A DNA stretch of 62,000 nucleotides from positions 340,003 to 402,002 of the forward strand of contig MNCI01023425.1 of assembly GCA_015680685.1 (NCBI GenBank). The letters are read 5' to 3'. A program made the translations under genes and the position numbers. This DNA comes from Gnetum montanum (taxonomy: Eukaryota > Streptophyta > Gnetopsida > Gnetales > Gnetaceae). The notes below the pieces were generated by a model. That model was not told the DNA's origin. It saw only the letters and a list, made by a program, of their open reading frames with translations, and did not search any database. Below, piece after piece: positions 1-9,760 of the stretch (positions are counted from its first letter, which is position 1; the number at the start of each line of letters is the position of its first letter).

Positions 1-8
1 TATAGTTG

Positions 9-117
9 ACAAGTGGCCTTGGTGGTTATAAGTACCATGGGAAATTAAAATTTAGTTGTAACCACCAAGGGGAAGTTATCACCACCATGATATTTAAAAA
101 TTGCAAAGGACACTTGT
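9..117. repeat. Imperfect fold-back hairpin
   Basis: A perfect 12-bp inverted repeat (CCTTGGTGGTTA at 17-28, TAACCACCAAGG at 59-70) surrounds a 30-bp loop. An outer ACAAGTG (9-15) faces CACTTGT (111-117). It could be the relic of a small fold-back or MITE-like element; no target duplication was identified and the flank is cut by the window edge. Confidence 0.4.
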
Positions 118-626
118 TCTATACATATAACATTGAATAACTGCCCTATAACTTCTCTTTCCTTTTGAAATAATAAAATATTTTCTTTAAGTTATAGTAA
201 TAGAGATAGTAATCATAGTAAATATATATCTATTGGTCCCTAACTTGATGAAATTAATCCACAATCCAGACCACGTGTGATCTTTATGTTTGGTCAAAAA
301 AAATCGTTAAAAATATTAAACACTTCCCTGATCTGCGCAGCATCTCTATCTGGCCACGTGCCGAATGATGTTACAATTTTTTTTTTAAACATTCTGCAAT
401 CTTCCCCGCAACTCCATGACCATCTCCATCTTGTTAGAAAACTTGATGATGTAGATGTGTGAAAAAGGCATTTGGTATTACGCTCTTCTTCATATTCTGG
501 AATAGGCTTGCACATTTCTTTGCAATGCAACCATCACTTGGTTGGTCCAATCACTACCCACGTGGAAGACTGGAACACATCTTTGAGATGCAGAAACAAT
601 GCAGCGGCACTAAGATTGATGTCTAT
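118..626. other. Intergenic stretch, no recognised feature
   Basis: AT-rich sequence between the hairpin and the LRR relic. Short open frames occur on both strands, but none shows a recognisable domain or continues the LRR frame convincingly. It may hold further decayed exon sequence of the neighbouring LRR relic. Confidence 0.4.
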
Positions 627-975
627 CCATTATCAGATAAAACAAGTTTCTGCAGAGATCTCATGCCAACCGGAGGAGGAATTCTTTTGCTCAGAAAGTT
701 GTCTTACAAACTTAGGCTCAGGTTTATCCATGATGACAAATTCCCAATACCGTTGATAAAATTTTAGGACAACAGAAGGTACTGGAAAGTCTACCCAGCT
801 TCTCTAAACTTGGGAGGCACAACCCTTGTGAGATGATTATCGTACATCTCCAAATTTACAAATTTTGAGCCATTTGACACTGCTTTCAGCACAGAAATCT
901 CTTGGTTTGGACCCTCCCTTTTGCTTTGAAGCATAATTTTGCCAAGATCTAGGAATTCCAGTTTTGGTAATTGTA
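627..975 (-). pseudogene. Leucine-rich-repeat protein relic
   Basis: One minus-strand frame reads as consecutive plant extracellular-type LRR units, with pieces such as LPKLEFLDLGKIML, NLEMYDNHLTRVVPPKF, INGIGNLSSWINLSL and LSKRIPPPVGMRSLQKLVL followed by SDN. This spacing (LxxLxLxxNxLxGxIPxx) is that of LRR receptor-like kinases and receptor-like proteins. The frame is interrupted by at least four stop codons within about 115 codons, so it is a pseudogene fragment. No kinase domain was found nearby. A hydrophobic stretch (IAFIAVLTGIIILG, near 1100-1160, minus) lies upstream in the reading direction, which is the wrong side for a receptor transmembrane segment. The parent protein therefore cannot be named; the family call is inferred from the repeat pattern alone. 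Confidence 0.6.
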
Positions 976-1756
976 TCGTGGAGTTTCATCACCGTAATCC
1001 CTACTTCAGCAGTAGGACCTTCTACCGTGGCAAAATCCCCATCATTCAAATAATCCTTGGCTTCTTCTTTTTGTTCCTCTACAAGCAGAGGCGGTATCAG
1101 AGACGGCCTAAGATGATGATTCCAGTGAGCACTGCAATGAAGGCAATGGACCACATGTCGTTGTCCTTGAAAGACTGCAATTTTTCACCTGTCTTAAACT
1201 AACCCCCAAAACGGCTGCCATCATTGCAGGTCTGCACACCAGTGTCGTAGCTCTTGAAATGGTGATATGTTCATTGCATCCTTTGTGTGGCGCTGGCTTT
1301 TATCCGTTCCCTTTTAATGCAATATTTAAATCTGAATTTTTTATTTTCCTGTTTCATCCGTATGGATATAAACTGGCTGGGCATATTCAATGTTGAAAAT
1401 CTGTCACTGCATCTTGTTGTAGGAAATTGCAGCTGCTTGATGAAGAAATCTGCACCAAAATTGAAACGCCCATGCCTCGGCTTGCAAAAAAAAATTTTGC
1501 AGCTAACGCCAGGAGGCAAACAACAAACCCAAGCCTGAGTTTGGTCCTCTATTCACAATTCAAAAAAAATTGCAAGGAAATGCTGATAGGGACAGAGCCG
1601 CAAGACGAAGAAAATGGATGAAGAACAACAAGAAATTGAGAGCCGAAGAAACCCCTCGTTTAATGAAAATACAAGGGTTTTTCCATTTTGTGTTGCGTTC
1701 ACATCTCTTCGATTTTTTATTTATTTATTTCAGTTTTAGCAACATCAAATGTTTTT
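976..1756. other. Spacer between LRR and Hsp70 relics
   Basis: No recognisable domain. The minus strand may contain heavily decayed continuation of either neighbour. A local direct repeat (ACATTTGATGTNGCT in the minus sense, about 1741-1790) sits at the junction with the Hsp70 relic and suggests a small duplication there. Confidence 0.4.
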
Positions 1757-2213
1757 AAATTTCAAGCACAGCGACATCAAATGTTTCTCAGCCCAAATCA
1801 CAAACTAGAACACTCTCTTCCTTTTCAGAACGCTTATCCAAATCCCAAACAATTGCTGCTCACATTTAAAAAAAAATCTCAACAATTTCCTTCACTTTAG
1901 CAGCACCATGGAAGATATCTCCTCTACAGTAAATCGTTTATTTCCACCCTTACCTCTATCAGTGGCTTGGTTTTAGGGCCAAAAATTATAGAAAATAACC
2001 AATGGCATTATCAGTCTGAATACTAGGGTCAGAAAAGCATCTACCAATAATTCTCTTGGCATCAAAGACAATATTTTGGTGGTTCCATGCAAAATGATTC
2101 ATGGAAGCTTGACCCACAAGTCGTTTAGTGGCAGTAAAGGCAACCATGGAGGGAGTGGTTCTGTTGTTTTTTTTCCAGTTTTCAAATGTCTTTTTCACAG
2201 TATCACATAAAAT
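1757..2213 (-). pseudogene. Hsp70 nucleotide-binding-domain relic
   Basis: Minus-strand peptides match the N-terminal ATPase domain of cytosolic plant Hsp70 in the right order: [19 protein letters not shown], then [19 protein letters not shown] (1986-2198), then GNKRFTVEEISSMVLLK (about 1880-1930), then AAIVWDLDKR and ESVLVCDLG followed by a stop and ETFDVAVLEI (1757-1853). The last piece corresponds to the phosphate-2 loop (DLGGGTFDV), with a stop inside the glycine run. About 50 codons between the EISSMVL segment and the AAI..GLDKK segment are missing. Stops and at least one frameshift break the frame. The FDAKR..GRRFSD signature favours the cytosolic Hsp70 branch over ER BiP. Nothing C-terminal survives. 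A truncated, dead copy; processed or DNA-level origin cannot be decided. Confidence 0.85.
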
Positions 2214-2530
2214 TATTGTGCTCTAAAAATCTGAGTCATAGCTATCCATAATTAAAAGAAATAAATGTTATCAAAGATTTTTGGACTTGCTAAAAAACTC
2301 TTCATCTTGTTATGATATTCTAAGGATACCACCCTACACTCTGATACAATTGTGTTATTTCCCTTAAGAAGTTTGAAAAGAGATTTCTTTTTTTTTACTT
2401 GCTGATTTTATCACGCCAACCTATTCCATGAATGATTTTGATCAAAACCCAAAAACTTGATGAAGGATTATGAACTATTAGAGATTTTTCTTAATTATTT
2501 GGGTAATCTTAAAATTCTTCATGTCTGCAG
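2214..2530. other. Leader with splice-acceptor-like end before F ORF
   Basis: AT-rich stretch ending in TTCATGTCTGCAG at 2518-2530, immediately followed by an ATG at 2531. The pyrimidine-rich run plus CAG is a plausible 3' splice site. It would fit the spliced third ORF of Athila-type elements. No 5' LTR or primer site was found for this element. Confidence 0.4.
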
Positions 2531-5285
2531 ATGCCTTCCAAGAGACTTGAAGTAGAAGGACCATCACAAATAATGGGGAAAATATCTAGAGGAAGAATTA
2601 GAGGACAAGTTGGAGAACAAACTCTACTTGTACAGTGAGAGGTTCATTCATATAGCATTCATTAGCCCACAACTATGACAAGAAAATCTATGTAGACAAA
2701 AGTTAATGCACCACCTACTCTAGAGTATGGATGGTAGCTCAAAATCTCAAATGAGTATTTGTAAGTAATTCAAGAAAAGTTCATTATGTCCACTATCATA
2801 ATGAAATTAAATTTTGGACCATTTATGATGTTTGCACCTACTAAAGACCACGAACAGCTACAAATATTTCCTTTATAGTAAGCCATTTTAAGCAATGGTA
2901 AATGATACTTGGGAGAATTCTATTAGTTTAGAAGCATAAAAAATATAATTCTACTATGAACATTGATGGAGTCATAGTGTTTTGTTTAGTAGAAGTAATA
3001 GTAAAGGTACTAAACATACTAAATGTTAAAGCCAATATAGCTCAAATATCTACAAACTCCAATACTGATGCAAGGAATGTATGGCTACAAAGGGCCTATG
3101 GAACCATTGAGGAGTATAACAAATTGTCCATGGCCAAGGATACTTAATTCAAGATTGGGACATATCATATATTTTTCAAAAAAAGGCTTAATCAAATTTC
3201 CACCTATGCTTCTAGAAAAAGTATTATCTTGATGGTGAATTTCTAGACCAACATTTCCAATTTTCTATTTTTATAAATTCAAATGAGATTTAAGAAGAAG
3301 AACTCAAGGAAACCTACTTTCTCATTTCATTGTCTTATCAAAAGATTATGTTGACAAGCATGAATTTTGGGCTATGCAAATGATGTTCTTTGAAAAGCCC
3401 AAAATGCCTCATATGCTGAAAATTCTAAACCAATGCCACCAAAGAAGAATTAAGTTAAGAAGCTAATATGTACTAAAGGAGTAGCAAGATCCACACTTGC
3501 AAGAAACTTTCTAGTCATGGAAATAGAACATGTAGTACCTAGTCAATCAACTCTTTCTATTGATAGACTAGAACAAAGTGCTCCATTGGCACAACTAGAT
3601 TATAGACCCTTAAAGAGCCACCTACAACAAATAGTAGATACCATAATTTGAAAAATCTGAGAAGTCTCAAGCATGTACAATGTAACAGAAAATTTCAATA
3701 AACATACCATATCAACAAGACCCAGAAGTAGTTAAGTCTCTTTACATGTAGTAGAAGATGCAGATTGAACACAACAAATTTTTAGAAATGCTACATCTTT
3801 CCAAGTAATGTTTCAAATAGAAGAAGAAGGCACGATGATGGTGATGTAACATCAAGATGTAGTAGGAGCAATAGAGGTTATAATAGACCATGTTAAAGAA
3901 TCTTGCAATGTTTCTATTGTGCCACTAGCTAATATTACTAGAGACAAAAATGTGGAAACTATAGGATGAATCTCAATTACCCCCATAGAGCACACAGATG
4001 TATTGGAAATACTACTACAAATAGGACAAGAAATGCCAAATCTCTTTGATCTCCCTAGTCAAACCACTATAGTCCATTTTGAATTAATATCAACAAAAGG
4101 AAAATTGATCATGATAGAAATCAGAATCCAACATGCTAAAACTATAGGAAGAATTGACTACATTGAGAATAGAAAGACAAGACCCTACATGGCATATTAC
4201 ACTTGACTAGTTAGAACAATTCAAAAATGAAAAAATTCATCAAAAAATGAAAAAATATACTTAAATGGAGATGGAAAAGGAGAAGATTGTATGGAATGCT
4301 TTAATGGTAGATATCCAAATATATGCCCATACCAAAGCTCTAACTAAATTAGAAGAGAAAAATAAGAGAATTGTTGCAAAAAACATGAGGTTGACAAGCA
4401 AAAAATGTAAAAGAATGTGTTAGAAGAAAGCATCGATCAATTAAGAGAATAATTTACTTGAGTCAACCTTGACAATAGACAATTAGCCCAAGATAAAAGA
4501 ATCTTATCAATGGAAGAAGTCCACTCTATACAAAAAAATTAGCAACTAAGATTAATGTATGGCAACATGAGACCAAGAAACATGAATGGATGAAAGAGCA
4601 TTTCAAAGACCAAGTAAGCATATACAAGAAAATCAATAAAAAAGAGATCTAGATGGCCAAAGCCAAAATCAATTTCATTATAGTGCAGATACATGATTGG
4701 TAATCCATCTTGGATAGCATTGCCCCTGTCCATCAAGCCAAAGTAAATAACAAAGACTTGTAAATTCAATATTTAATAACATACATGAAGTTAGCAAATC
4801 TCCAATATGCTAACTTAGCCATGTTGATACCAAGTAGACCTAAAATAGAATTGAAGTAGCAAATGACTACAGTCTACTCAATATATGAAAAAAGAGTTTA
4901 CAAATAGAAAAGATACCCAACAAAGTGTTCATCTACCAAAATCAGAACTCCAAGTAGTCAAAGATAGCTACTAGCACAAAAAGGATGTAGTACTAACCAT
5001 ATCTAAAAGGATGATAGATTATCAAGAATTCAAGAAAGTGACCATAGCCTTTGAAGAAGAAAGAATGTAGTTTGTGGCATAGTACATAAAGGTAAAAAAA
5101 TATTTTTAAAAATATTGTATCCTTCAAAAGTATCAATTTCAACCAACATCACTAAATTTGCATGACCCTAGGTTAGAAGAAAAAATCTTAGAACACTATT
5201 TAGCAAGTATCAATTATTAAAATCTAACAAGAAGGAAAAGAAGCTAATGGAGAAGCCACCACTAGTATGAACATGAAGAAGACTA
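2531..5285 (+). pseudogene. Degenerate long ORF of LTR element F (env-like position)
   Basis: From the ATG at 2531 a mostly single-frame reading of roughly 900 codons can be followed to about 5285, broken by many stops and a few frame changes. Open pieces include RNVWLQRAYGTIEEYNKLSM (about 3080-3140) and EILLQIGQEMPNLFDLPSQT (4003 onward). The product is charged, lysine- and glutamate-rich, with coiled-coil-like stretches near 4300-5080. I recognise no RT, protease, integrase or gag motif. It ends about 220 bp before a polypurine tract and LTR start, which is where Athila-lineage Ty3/gypsy elements carry a third, env-like ORF expressed by splicing. The acceptor-like CAG just before the ATG fits that. 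Function is unknown; it might instead be an unrelated additional ORF. Confidence 0.5.
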
Positions 5286-5496
5286 CATAGAGCTTATTTT
5301 CTTTTGTTTTTCTTTTTATCATATGTATCAACCATTCGTTGCATGATAATTTTGTAACACCACTCAATCCACAATGTGGCATTTCTAGTAGAGTCAGTTA
5401 TGTATATATGTGTCATAATGTCAAAGTATATGTAATCACACAGATTTACAAAAAAGTCTATCCTTCTTTTATTTAACTCAAAAATGAGTTTTCAGT

Positions 5497-5510
5497 TAGT
5501 CATGGGGGTA
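5497..5510 (+). promoter_or_regulatory. Polypurine tract of element F
   Basis: GTTAGTCATGGGGGTA directly abuts the LTR start TGATAAAA at 5511. The same core AGTCATGGGGGTA precedes the 3' LTRs of elements A and B, so F belongs to the same superfamily of elements. Confidence 0.65.
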
Positions 5511-6196
5511 TGATAAAAATTTTTTATGCAAGTCTATGATATCATAGTTATGATATCATACCTCTACATACATTATCATAGATACAATGTTGTGGGCCAT
5601 GGTCATTCCTATAAATACTAATCCACCATCATGTCAAAAACTAACTTCTCATCAATACTTAGTGAAATTCTTGTAGATTTTTTTATAAATTTAGATCTAG
5701 ATTAAATGCCTACCATGTGGTGAATTATAGTTGTATGAAATATTTATTTGAGCGGATTATTCCTAGACATAATTTATAAAAGGTAATAAAGATCAAGATT
5801 TTTCTTCATCATTGAAGCATATCACTTACCATATTTTTACTTTTCCATAATGTTTACTTTTATTCAATCACTTACTTTTAATAAGTTATTAACTATTTCA
5901 ATATCTATTAGTAAGGAAAAATGAGTATGATTGGTTTCAAGCATAAAATATAACTATTTGATAACCTAGTAGTAACTTTGCTTGATTTCCTCAATAGTAA
6001 ATTTACTTAGTAATCATTGTAATAGTTACATTAACCTAGGATATGTATGGAGAACTAAGAATAGATGATTATTCATATAAGATAGAAAAGATTTACGATT
6101 CCATTGTACTTAGAGATAGAAATTATAATCATTTTCACCATGTTTACATTTGGTGTTAAGAAGAACCACTCAACATTAGTTTATCTTATACCTTAT
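5511..6196 (+). repeat. 3' LTR of element F, left part
   Basis: Begins TGAT after the polypurine tract, contains a cluster of GATATC palindromes (5545-5575) and a TATA box (CCTATAAATACT, 5608-5619). Element A is inserted at 6197; the LTR resumes at 13260 and ends TCATCA at 13435. Combined length is about 860 bp, matching the 800-830 bp LTRs of A and B. Confidence 0.6.
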
Positions 6197-7025
6197 TGAT
6201 GAGTGGCGAGGTACCCCTACACTCAACCATACGAATACGAGCATAGCATGCACGATCTAGTCAAACTCCATAGACTAAGTGCCTGCACGCCTCATGGAAC
6301 ACTTGGGGTTAATCATTCGTTGTCTTCCCAGACTTACTTGTAGTTGTCACGATGTATGGTTAAGCAAGTCTAAGGTATATGATTTTTATAGCTCTTTCTG
6401 TTTTATCTCCTATGCTAACAAGGTGAAGGGTGAAGAGACTAATTACTAACTTTAACTAACTAACTAAGTCTAAATTAACCTAGCATCAGCATCCATTCCC
6501 ACTTACCATTCACACCCTGAACCGATGCAACCTTCGTTACCAAATACTAATCGTTGTTGGGATCACCAAGCGTAATGCACGTGCTTGAAGTGGTCATACT
6601 GAGGCACTTAACTAGGAGAGAAGGGTTGAGAGAGAATTAATAACTAATAAATCATTTAAATGAAAAATAATAAATACCAGTAAATGAAATCCTAATTAGC
6701 CTATTCCATGAACTACAAGGTTTATCCAAGAAGTTCATCTTTATTGCCATACACAAACTTATGTTCAGGTACAATGTCTACTCAAATAAAGATCCGTTCA
6801 CTTTGGAGTTCCTACTATGGGCACATGGAAATTAATCTATCTCTGGAGAGGTAATACTACCAAAGTTTCACTATGGTCTAGGCCTAGAATGGGAAACAAG
6901 GGAGAGCCGCTTCTTATTTATAGATATGACAGTGCACTGCAATATCATGGGGGATGACACAATATCACATACGCAATATCGTGTGGAATGCGATATCATG
7001 GCCCATGTGATATCACGTCCCATCA
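6197..7025 (-). repeat. Element A 3' LTR
   Basis: 829 bp, reads TGATGAGTGG...CCCATCA on the plus strand. The U3 end (6940-7020) holds several palindromic ATATC/GATATC motifs upstream, in the sense direction, of a TATA box (TCTATAAATAAG, complement of 6913-6924). Confidence 0.9.
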
Positions 7026-7040
7026 TACCCCCATGACTAA
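7026..7040 (-). promoter_or_regulatory. Element A polypurine tract
   Basis: The complement reads TTAGTCATGGGGGTA immediately before the 3' LTR start TGATGGGACG. It primes plus-strand DNA synthesis in this family. Confidence 0.75.
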
Positions 7041-9248
7041 ATGAAAACTCGTCCTTGAGTTCATTACAAAATATTGGGAAGGTATGGGATTATGGACTCA
7101 AATGAATCTAATGGGATGACATGTGAATGGATCATCATTACAAGAAACAACAAAACTAGTGTTCATGATAACAAGAGTGAACACCTTATTACATTGACAT
7201 CAGGCCTCATTTAGTAGCTGAGAAAGAGAGAGAGAGAGAGAAAGAAGTTTTGCTACTACCAACGCCAAGATTGCACCTTTCATTGTCCATCCGTAAGCAT
7301 GCCATCGATCTTGCTCCTTGCATAGCTGCTTTAGCACTGATCCATTCCAAGTGTTCCTTCCAGATCCAATTCATTGTTGTATGATTTCCATCTACACATA
7401 CAACACAGTCTTATATTAGCAGGGGTAATTGAATCATCATGTAATTAATGCCTTGCTTTGATGTAAGTCCATTGGCTGAGTTGTGGTATGGATAATTGTG
7501 GATCTGGAGATATAATAATGATGATTACCAAAGGTGTAGGGGTTAGGAGAAAATCAAAAAAATTGGGCCTCGTACCCTCATGACTAATCGCGAACCTCTG
7601 GTAGCGATAGAATGGAGTAAGAAAAGGAATAAGAAAGATGGAGAAAAATAGATAACTAGGACATCAATGAAATGGATGTCAAGATGGAAATGAAAAAAAC
7701 AAAATAGATTGCAAAAATGTTAAGGGAAAGAATTTAACAGATGCACCAAGTAGAAATGCTAGTGGGTCCTCCCCAAAGTAGGCTCATGCCGTTAATGCCC
7801 TAACAAACCCAAATTCAAAGAGTTCGTAGGCTCTAGGAATGTCATTCGGAATAAGATTTAAAGTCTTAATCGCAAGAATTTACCAAAAAGAAAATAATGC
7901 ATCTACCAAAATATACACTAATGATACAACCGGCAATGAGGTAAATAATGAAGAGAAGAGAATGGACTGGAATCCCAGGAACAAGGTGGTGTACAGTCCC
8001 TTATGTGTTTCATGATTAATGTAACTAGTAAATATCATTCCAACTATGGCCTCAAACAAACCACATCCACTAACTTCGCATCAATGCATTTGGCCAATCC
8101 ATCTACTTGAATAAGAAGAATGCCTCCCTCAAGAGCCACCACCATTCTGATGAAACGAATGAGGAGAGAATGGGAAGCGAGAAGGACCTTAGTTAGAGGG
8201 AATATTTTTTATTTTAGTTCCATAACCAGTGCATGTAGCCCAAGGGATTATTTTGTCTACAGGATGTGCTTTGAATTCTTACTTTGTTGTTATTATTTTT
8301 TTTTTTTGTATTTTATGTTTTTATGCATGAGAACCACACCATGCAAAGACTTCTTATTTTTATTAACTTAGCTTCTCAATAATTAAGTGACATTGAAATG
8401 GTAACAAATCTTAAGAAGAAAACATCCAGGCATCCAAGAGAATGGCCAACACAAATGCATCAAGTTCCCTTGAAGTCACACCCTTTTCAATCCTTGAGTC
8501 CTTCCTTAGTTTGAGAAATGCCAAGTCACCGATTTGATAGAGTTCTTATTGAAAAGGAATGTACATTTCCAAGCCAAGAGAAACCATAGAATTTTGTGGA
8601 TGAATGGATGAAGTGGACTCATTTCTTGTCATATCAAAAGAAACATACCTTAGTATCAACATCATAACTTAAACATAAAAACCAAACATTAGCAATCAAA
8701 TGCAAAAACAGTACATATCATCATGAAGAACACTTATTGGGTGACAAACTTACAAGATGGAAAAAACACACAAACACACACAAAAAATGAAAAAGTATGA
8801 ACGATGTTATAAAACAAAAACAAGAAAAGTTAAAGAAATTCTAAAACAAAAATGTGTAATACAAAAATGTGTAAAACAAAAACTTCTAAAACAAAAATGT
8901 GTAAAAAAAACTAAAAAAAAAAGAGTTGAGGGCCTCCAATGATTAGCATAGGTGGCCATCTCCCCCATGACTAAATGGAAAGGAAGAGATTTAAAATAAT
9001 GAGCACTTGTTTAAATTTCTTAAAAGTGCCCAACTTCTCTAGATTGATGTTCTTAGATTAAGGGGTGGAAGTTTGTGACACTCATATTCTAATGTATCTA
9101 TGCCTTCGTTGTGGACGTGAGTTGTTCCCCCAGTTCGTTCCGTGCATGTTGATGAGTTGCTCTTTCATTTAGCTATCAACCACGGGATGTCTACTACTTG
9201 TGTGGTTGCTACATACAGGTACCTTTGAATGTTTTCCTTTTGTTCATA
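7041..9248 (-). other. Element A non-coding 3' block
   Basis: About 2.2 kb between the protease end and the polypurine tract without any retroelement domain. It holds a GA microsatellite (7223-7247), an A-rich tract with repeated TAAAACAAAAATGTG (8805-8925), and a second polypurine-tract-like motif (complement of 8961-8975, AGTCATGGGGGAGATGG). The block is shared with B (39084-40720 and the parts before X) and with C (19600-21070), so it is a conserved family component and not random filler. Small open frames here (8120-8371, 8757-8942) look fortuitous. Confidence 0.7.
8961..8976 (-). promoter_or_regulatory. Internal polypurine-like motif
   Basis: The complement AGTCATGGGGGAGATGG repeats the 11-base core AGTCATGGGGG of the terminal tract, about 1.9 kb upstream of it. 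The same motif occurs in B at 33648-33664 and 36029-36045. It may be a central plus-strand primer or a scar of template switching. Confidence 0.5.
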
Positions 9249-9250
9249 CT

Positions 9251-9760
9251 AGTTACATGGAAGAGATGCTGAGCATTCTTCCATGTCATCACCCTCTAAG
9301 TCACTGTATTTGAAGCATAGAACTTTGTTCTTCTCGATCTTTCCATAAATGTTCACCTTAAATATCTCCAAGGAAAGATTGCGGATCCCTAGGTACACAT
9401 CTATTGTACTTAGCCATGGCCTTTCCATTATAATTGGGAAACCCCCGTTGTCACTATTAACTTCTATCACTAGAAAATTAGCTGGGTATGACCAACCACA
9501 CATAGTAGTAATGATGTCCTCCACCAATCCCAATGGAATGGTGATGGACTAGTCAGCCAGCTCAAGTTGAATGTCACTCTTCTTAAGTTGGGGTAGGTTC
9601 CAGGCTTGATACATTTCTTGTGAGATTAAGTTGACTCCATAACCTGAGTCAAGAAGAGCCTTATGTGATTCATTCCTAGTGATTTGTAGATAGATTAAGG
9701 GGCTTCCAGGATCAAAGAGTTTCCTAGGAAGGTGGCCTACCTTGATCTAGTTGTTTACGA
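9251..9760 (-). pseudogene. Element A retropepsin (aspartic protease)
   Basis: Processes the Gag polyprotein in virus-like particles. The minus frame shows the retropepsin active site KALLDSGYGVNLISQEMY (DSG codons at 9642-9650), then LVEDIITTMCGWSY and the flap-distal GGFPIIMERPWLSTI (canonical GRPWL). An in-frame TAG occurs between ELAD and SITIPLGL near 9549, so this copy is dead. The reading ends EECSASLPCN at 9251, with no reverse transcriptase following. It aligns along its length with the two protease copies in B (32746 and 35127). Confidence 0.85.

Noticed and set aside
1100-1160. Transmembrane segment of the LRR relic
   Set aside because: It lies on the N-terminal side of the repeats, whereas receptor-like proteins have it C-terminal, and the frame is not shared.
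2336-2352. ACTCTGATACAATTG resembling the complement of a tRNA-Met primer site
   Set aside because: One base of the conserved TGGTATCAGA core is missing, and neither an LTR end nor a gag start could be paired with it.
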